DNA from: Acidimicrobiales bacterium
Lineage (GTDB): Bacteria > Actinomycetota > Acidimicrobiia > Acidimicrobiales > JABEUL01
Length of the DNA: 10,420 nucleotides
Direction of reading: 5' to 3'
NCBI GenBank assembly: GCA_027451605.1
Contig: DAIDJA010000033.1
Span: forward strand, 269 to 10,688
In this document: positions 7,298 through 10,420 of the stretch, piece by piece
How the letters are laid out: each line of letters starts with the position of its first letter
How positions within the stretch are numbered: the stretch's first letter is position 1
Program-made: the position numbers and the translations under genes
Notes under the pieces: model-generated
Databases searched by the model: none
The model's input: only the letters and a program-made list of their open reading frames with translations
Told to the model about the DNA's origin: nothing

Positions 7298-7319
7298 TTA
7301 ACTTTATATTGAAAGTTAA
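7298..7319. repeat. 8-bp inverted repeat with 6-nt spacer
   Basis: TTAACTTT (7298-7305) and AAAGTTAA (7312-7319) are exact reverse complements separated by ATATTG. It lies about 110 bp upstream of the phosphoesterase start, in the divergent promoter region. An operator is possible; the AT-rich composition makes chance also possible. Confidence 0.45.
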
Positions 7320-7429
7320 CTTCAAAAAATCCCGTTATGGATTGAAAATGGTGTGAGTTTTAATATTAGGATTTATTATGAATTGAATATGGTTAAAAAT
7401 AATGAATTTCAAATTTTAGGTAATTGAAC

Positions 7430-8035
7430 ATGAGATGGTGGACATCAGATCAACATTTTGGGCATACCAACATCTGTGCATACTCCGGAAGGCCGTATAA
7501 TTCGGTTAAGGATATGGATGCTGACATAATTGCCAGATTTAACAGCGTCGTGTCTTCGGATGACGAAGTTTACATACTTGGGGACATAGCCATGGGAGAA
7601 ATTGTATCATCCTTAAAACTTATTACTAAATTGAACGGAATAAAGGTCTTAGTCCCCGGTAATCATGACAGATGTTTTCGGGGGAATAAGTCTGAGAACA
7701 GAAATTTTAAAACGGATTGGACAAATCGATACGAAGACGTTGGATTAAGTGTGGTTGATGGACCGATTGAAATTAAAATGGGTGGAATAGAAGTTATAGC
7801 TGATCATTTTCCTTATCGTGGCGACAGCAGAGAAGAAGAAAGATACTTGGAATTCAGGCCACCGGACTTGGGCAAATGGTTGCTCCACGGTCATGTTCAT
7901 GAAAAATGGCGACAGTGGGATAATATGATAAACGTTGGAGTGGATGCCTGGGGCGGATATCCGATTGGAGATGCTGATCTGTTAAATTTGATTAGCCAAG
8001 GAAGACGGAATTTGGATCGTCTCGATTGGCTTTAA
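7430..8035 (+). CDS. Calcineurin-like metallophosphoesterase
   Basis: A compact 201-residue cytoplasmic enzyme of the calcineurin-like superfamily, likely the COG4186-type predicted phosphoesterases. All metal-ligand motifs are present: D7-x-H9 followed by GHTNI (11-15), GD at 51-52, GNHD at 77-80, DH at 125-126 and GHVH at 154-157. An intact two-metal hydrolase is expected; the natural substrate (nucleotide, RNA end or phosphoprotein) cannot be told from sequence. I chose the ATG at 7430 because an AGGT element (7418-7421) lies 8 nt upstream. A TTG at 7424 would add only two residues and leave almost no spacing. There is no signal peptide. The gene stands alone; the sortase gene begins 245 bp downstream in the same direction. 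Confidence 0.85.
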   Translation: MRWWTSDQHFGHTNICAYSGRPYNSVKDMDADIIARFNSVVSSDDEVYILGDIAMGEIVSSLKLITKLNGIKVLVPGNHDRCFRGNKSENRNFKTDWTNRYEDVGLSVVDGPIEIKMGGIEVIADHFPYRGDSREEERYLEFRPPDLGKWLLHGHVHEKWRQWDNMINVGVDAWGGYPIGDADLLNLISQGRRNLDRLDWL

Positions 8036-8151
8036 AATCTTCAAAATGGAAATAAATAAGAGCCGTGGTTGTCAAAATGTTCTGGTATTGAGGCCATTTG
8101 GATTTTGCGGTTGAGTTATTAATTAGGCTATAAATTTGCGGTAGACGCACT

Positions 8152-8190
8152 TTATCTGTACTTTATAGATTAGGTTTTGAGTGCAGATAA
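8152..8190. repeat. Inverted repeat 1 upstream of the sortase gene
   Basis: TTATCTGTACT (8152-8162) pairs with AGTGCAGATAA (8180-8190) over 11 positions, one being a G-T wobble, around a 17-nt loop. There is no T-run after it. It directly abuts the second inverted repeat. The region also has an 11-bp-spaced direct repeat, ACTTTAT at 8149-8155 and 8160-8166. Confidence 0.5.
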
Positions 8191-8238
8191 CTCTTGACGG
8201 TTATTTGATAAAATTTAAATTATCAATCCGTCAAGAGT
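8190..8238. repeat. Long interrupted inverted repeat upstream of the sortase gene
   Basis: The outer arms ACTCTTGACGG (8190-8200) and CCGTCAAGAGT (8228-8238) are perfect 11-bp reverse complements. Inside them a second perfect 7-bp pair, TTGATAA (8205-8211) and TTATCAA (8220-8226), closes an 8-nt loop; the only asymmetry is TTAT against T between the two stems. The plus-strand flank is AAATACTTTCC, so it is not a T-tailed terminator. It ends 42 bp before the sortase ATG and contains a TTGACG hexamer that could serve as a -35 box. An operator or 5'-leader hairpin controlling the sortase is the most likely reading. Confidence 0.7.
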
Positions 8239-8254
8239 AAATACTTTCCAAGTT

Positions 8255-8282
8255 TTGATGATGTCTGGTTACAAACTATAAT
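8255..8282 (+). promoter_or_regulatory. Promoter-like sequence overlapping the sortase start codon
   Basis: TTGATG (8255-8260, 4 of 6) and TATAAT (8277-8282, exact -10 consensus) are separated by 16 bp. The -10 overlaps the ATG at 8281, so transcripts from it would begin inside the gene. In AT-rich DNA this may be accidental. Confidence 0.25.
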
Positions 8283-9375
8283 GACGAGTTCTCACGATAA
8301 ATTAACAGGTAAAAAGGCAATACTATACTTTAGCGTCATTGGAGTTTTGCTTCTGATATTGGGAATAGCAATTGGCGTGTCGATCTCAAGCGGTAATAGC
8401 CCAACCAGTACAAAGCGAATTATTCCAACCACTACCACGACAACTAAGCCCGTTAAGTGTACTACGGTATCCATTCAAAACAGTAATTTGCCCGTAGTTG
8501 GGGTTTTGGTGATCCCGTCACTTTCAATGACGGCCCCAGTAACTGACGGAGTAACAGATAACGTAATAGCGGTTGCCGTCGGACATAATACTTCGACACC
8601 TTGGCCAAATCAGCCCGGCACTTCGGAGCTTAGTGCTCACGATGTTGCGCAGTTTTGGGATTTAAACCAGCTTAAGCCAGGAGCTGAGGTTGATTACTAT
8701 ATGCCCTGTCAGTCAGAAACCATTCTTCAAGTTACCGGCTCTAATGTAGTTACGACGAACACTACCGTGTATGATCTTCCCTATACTGGGACAATTTTGG
8801 AAACTTGCTGGCCGGTAAACACGTTGGCTTACACAAATACAAGGCTTTTGGTTGATACCAAAGTTGTAAAAACTATTCCAAGCACCAAACAGTTAGTGAT
8901 TCCGACCTATCCCAATGCACCCAACGTTAATATTCCTCCGCAGCTTGCCAATTTGGGGCTGAGCCTAACGAATAATACTCAGCCGATGGGAGAAATGCTG
9001 ACCGCGGGGAATATTAGTCCTGCGTTACTACAAACGAATATGCCGATGAATTTTGAAGCAAGTGCACTAGAAATTTGGTTTGGAATGATTGATTCATTTA
9101 AGTATTCTCATCCCGATTGGTTTGCTTCATTTTCAAAATATGTACCTTATCCTCAGCAATTTAACGGAGAACGAGTTACAGGGTATTACAAGGCAATGGT
9201 TGTTACAATTTCGGGGAGCGGGAACAATGTCTCTTCGATGACTATGCAGGCAGAACTGGGTTTTGGGATCGGCATTTACTTAATTATCGCTACCGTTACC
9301 ACCGTTAGGCAGACGGTGTCGGGATCGCCTCAAAATTACTTTTATTTAACAGGTTTGACGATGAATAAAGTCTGA
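8281..9375 (+). CDS. Membrane-anchored sortase with C-terminal extension
   Basis: Predicted transpeptidase on the outer face of the membrane, joining surface proteins to the cell wall or to each other after cutting a C-terminal sorting motif. One membrane helix lies at about 13-36, then a Thr-rich linker (49-56). The sortase beta-barrel spans about 70-198, from VVGVLVIPSLSMTAPV through SAHD (118-121, catalytic H120), DLNQLKPGAEV, LETCWP (173-178, catalytic C176) to NTRLLV (186-191, catalytic R188). The triad is complete and C-to-R spacing is normal; the loop after the His is short. Residues ~200-364 are an extra region unassigned to any family, with a hydrophobic stretch at 327-340. The ATG has no clear Shine-Dalgarno. 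An inverted repeat ends 42 bp upstream. No LPxTG-type substrate gene is visible here. Confidence 0.82.
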   Translation: MTSSHDKLTGKKAILYFSVIGVLLLILGIAIGVSISSGNSPTSTKRIIPTTTTTTKPVKCTTVSIQNSNLPVVGVLVIPSLSMTAPVTDGVTDNVIAVAVGHNTSTPWPNQPGTSELSAHDVAQFWDLNQLKPGAEVDYYMPCQSETILQVTGSNVVTTNTTVYDLPYTGTILETCWPVNTLAYTNTRLLVDTKVVKTIPSTKQLVIPTYPNAPNVNIPPQLANLGLSLTNNTQPMGEMLTAGNISPALLQTNMPMNFEASALEIWFGMIDSFKYSHPDWFASFSKYVPYPQQFNGERVTGYYKAMVVTISGSGNNVSSMTMQAELGFGIGIYLIIATVTTVRQTVSGSPQNYFYLTGLTMNKV

Positions 9376-9453
9376 GAAATTTTGGCCGTTTGATTAAATT
9401 AAAAGTGGACTTGCTTAAAATTTTATCCGAAGATCAAATAAATAATTTCTTAT

Positions 9454-10420
9454 CTATGGAGTAACGAAGCTGTAGCTACAACTTACTCCCTGTAGCTCGT
9501 CTGATTTAACATCAAATTCAGTCATTTTTTTAAGCATGATATCCGGATCAAGTGCCTGTGATGGAGATAAGGCTCCAATGCCAGCGGCGTGTTGGGATGC
9601 AAGTATTAGCATGATGGCAGTCGTCCCGTATATGTCAATCCCGTTAAAAATTCCATACGCCGATTTAGAATTTAATGTTGCTTTGACATAGATGTCATAG
9701 GTTGCCTTTTTGCGTTTTTCAATCGAAGGTCCTTCAGGCAGAAATTTTGTGGATCTCTCCAGTAGTGGCACCGTTAATCTGGTTATGGGAGTTAAGTATT
9801 TTAGAACTTCACCGACAATTTTATTGACCTTTAAAAAGCATGATACGTTGGCGGAAGGATGGTGCAGCTTAACGGTAATCTCTTCTCCCCATGGTATCTT
9901 CAAACGGGACATTGTTTTGTCCAAGAATTCGATTTCATCGACCGCTCCGGGGTCATCTAAGTTGGCAAATGCAATTAATGCGCTTTCAGCGGTACCCCGG
10001 GTAGGTATCCAGTGTGAAATGTCATAGGTAACTTCAAGGGTCGCTTCGATATTGTTTTGGAATTGATTGAGACACAAGTTGCTGACTAAGTCTCCCGGCA
10101 AGTAATCAAATCCGCATGCCGGTACAATGTAGCTTTTTTTGGGGTTAAAGTTTGAATAAACCCACTTCATGAATTCGGGTTCACCGGTAGAATCGATGTA
10201 ATTAACGGCTGTATCAGCAGCGACTTTTACCGCGGTCTTACCTAATTTGCAAAACGGACCTACCGTGGAAATTACAGTATCTATATCGCGATAAAAGTTC
10301 TTTACGGAATCTTCGTCAGTTATATCAACTTTAATTATTTGAAATTTTTGTGGATTTGATCTAATTGTTTGATAGCAGTTCTCATCAAATGCTCCAGTTA
10401 ACTTTGATTCATCCCTAATA
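9454..10420 (-). CDS. Saccharopine dehydrogenase-like oxidoreductase, 5' end outside the window
   Basis: The frame is open from the TAG at 9454-9456 through the right edge, giving at least 321 residues of a family usually near 400. The ATG at 10168-10170 is internal: upstream residues keep family motifs, including DTVISTVGPF (47-56 of the visible part) and VNYIDSTGE (72-80), the end of the NAD(P)-binding Rossmann half. The GxxGxxG loop must lie beyond 10420. Further on come CGFDYLPGD, a TRGTAESA segment, LPEGPS and GALSPSQALDPDIM, as in the saccharopine-dehydrogenase-like proteins that include mycobacterial trans-acting enoyl reductases. A cytoplasmic or membrane-associated NAD(P)-dependent reductase, perhaps of lipid substrates, is likely; true saccharopine dehydrogenase activity is unlikely. 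It converges on the sortase gene with 78 bp between them, in which no clear terminator was seen. Confidence 0.82.
   Translation of the reverse strand, partial: IRDESKLTGAFDENCYQTIRSNPQKFQIIKVDITDEDSVKNFYRDIDTVISTVGPFCKLGKTAVKVAADTAVNYIDSTGEPEFMKWVYSNFNPKKSYIVPACGFDYLPGDLVSNLCLNQFQNNIEATLEVTYDISHWIPTRGTAESALIAFANLDDPGAVDEIEFLDKTMSRLKIPWGEEITVKLHHPSANVSCFLKVNKIVGEVLKYLTPITRLTVPLLERSTKFLPEGPSIEKRKKATYDIYVKATLNSKSAYGIFNGIDIYGTTAIMLILASQHAAGIGALSPSQALDPDIMLKKMTEFDVKSDELQGVSCSYSFVTP

Larger units (their letters stand above)
7061..7423. other. Divergent intergenic region with two inverted repeats
   Basis: This separates the large minus-strand gene from the plus-strand phosphoesterase, so both promoters should lie here. 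Seen: the ribosome binding site of the large gene (7074-7079); an 8-bp inverted repeat CATTCATG/CATGAATG at 7204-7211 and 7247-7254; and a tighter one, TTAACTTT/AAAGTTAA, at 7298-7305 and 7312-7319. No promoter matches consensus well, though TTGAAA at 7342-7347 with TATTAG at 7364-7369 is a weak plus-strand candidate. No gene is seen here. Confidence 0.5.

Noticed and set aside
9710..10027. Plus-strand 105-codon frame inside the oxidoreductase gene
   Set aside because: Shadow of the conserved minus-strand oxidoreductase.

Overview
The window looks like a piece of an actinobacterial chromosome, most likely from a low-to-moderate-GC relative of the Acidimicrobiia. This is inferred from family content, not from a marker gene: a polyphosphate-glucokinase-type ROK kinase, a very large secreted protein with Asp-box and Cys-pair repeats followed by 'RICDSRP...DVxGYY' modules, a TCxP-type sortase, and an actinobacterial-looking small membrane protein. 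Several genes appear to start with GTG or TTG, and only one has an obvious Shine-Dalgarno sequence.

Left part (1-2760), all on the minus strand: a small three-helix membrane protein (96-509); a ROK-family polyphosphate glucokinase with a 107-residue, strongly basic, low-complexity N-terminal tail (661-1710); and a compact VapBC-type toxin-antitoxin operon (vapC 2038-2448, vapB 2448-2699). Stop and start overlap as TAATG in the operon. A block of four tandem 7-bp repeats lies directly downstream of its predicted -10 box and is the probable autoregulatory operator.

Middle (2756-7423): a gene-poor AT-rich gap, then one 1229-residue exported protein on the minus strand (3371-7060). It consists of a signal peptide, fourteen ~48-residue repeats each with a cysteine pair (twelve also with a recognisable Asp-box), an IPT/TIG Ig-like domain, and three ~140-residue modules each with a CX14C pair. 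Fourteen blades suggest two 7-bladed beta-propellers. It has no sorting signal or C-terminal membrane anchor.

Right part (7424-10420): a calcineurin-like metallophosphoesterase (+), then a 245-bp gap with two adjacent inverted repeats directly upstream of a membrane-anchored sortase with an unassigned ~165-residue C-terminal region (+). Converging on the sortase is a saccharopine-dehydrogenase-like oxidoreductase (-), whose reading frame runs through the right edge, so its N-terminus is outside the window.

The genes do not form one obvious pathway. Two are linked to the cell surface (the sortase and the large secreted protein), but the large protein does not look like a substrate of this sortase. 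The points most worth a second look are the polycationic tail on the kinase, the twin-propeller secreted protein, the inverted repeats before the sortase, and the sortase C-terminal domain. No CRISPR array, rRNA, tRNA, transposase or insertion sequence was seen.
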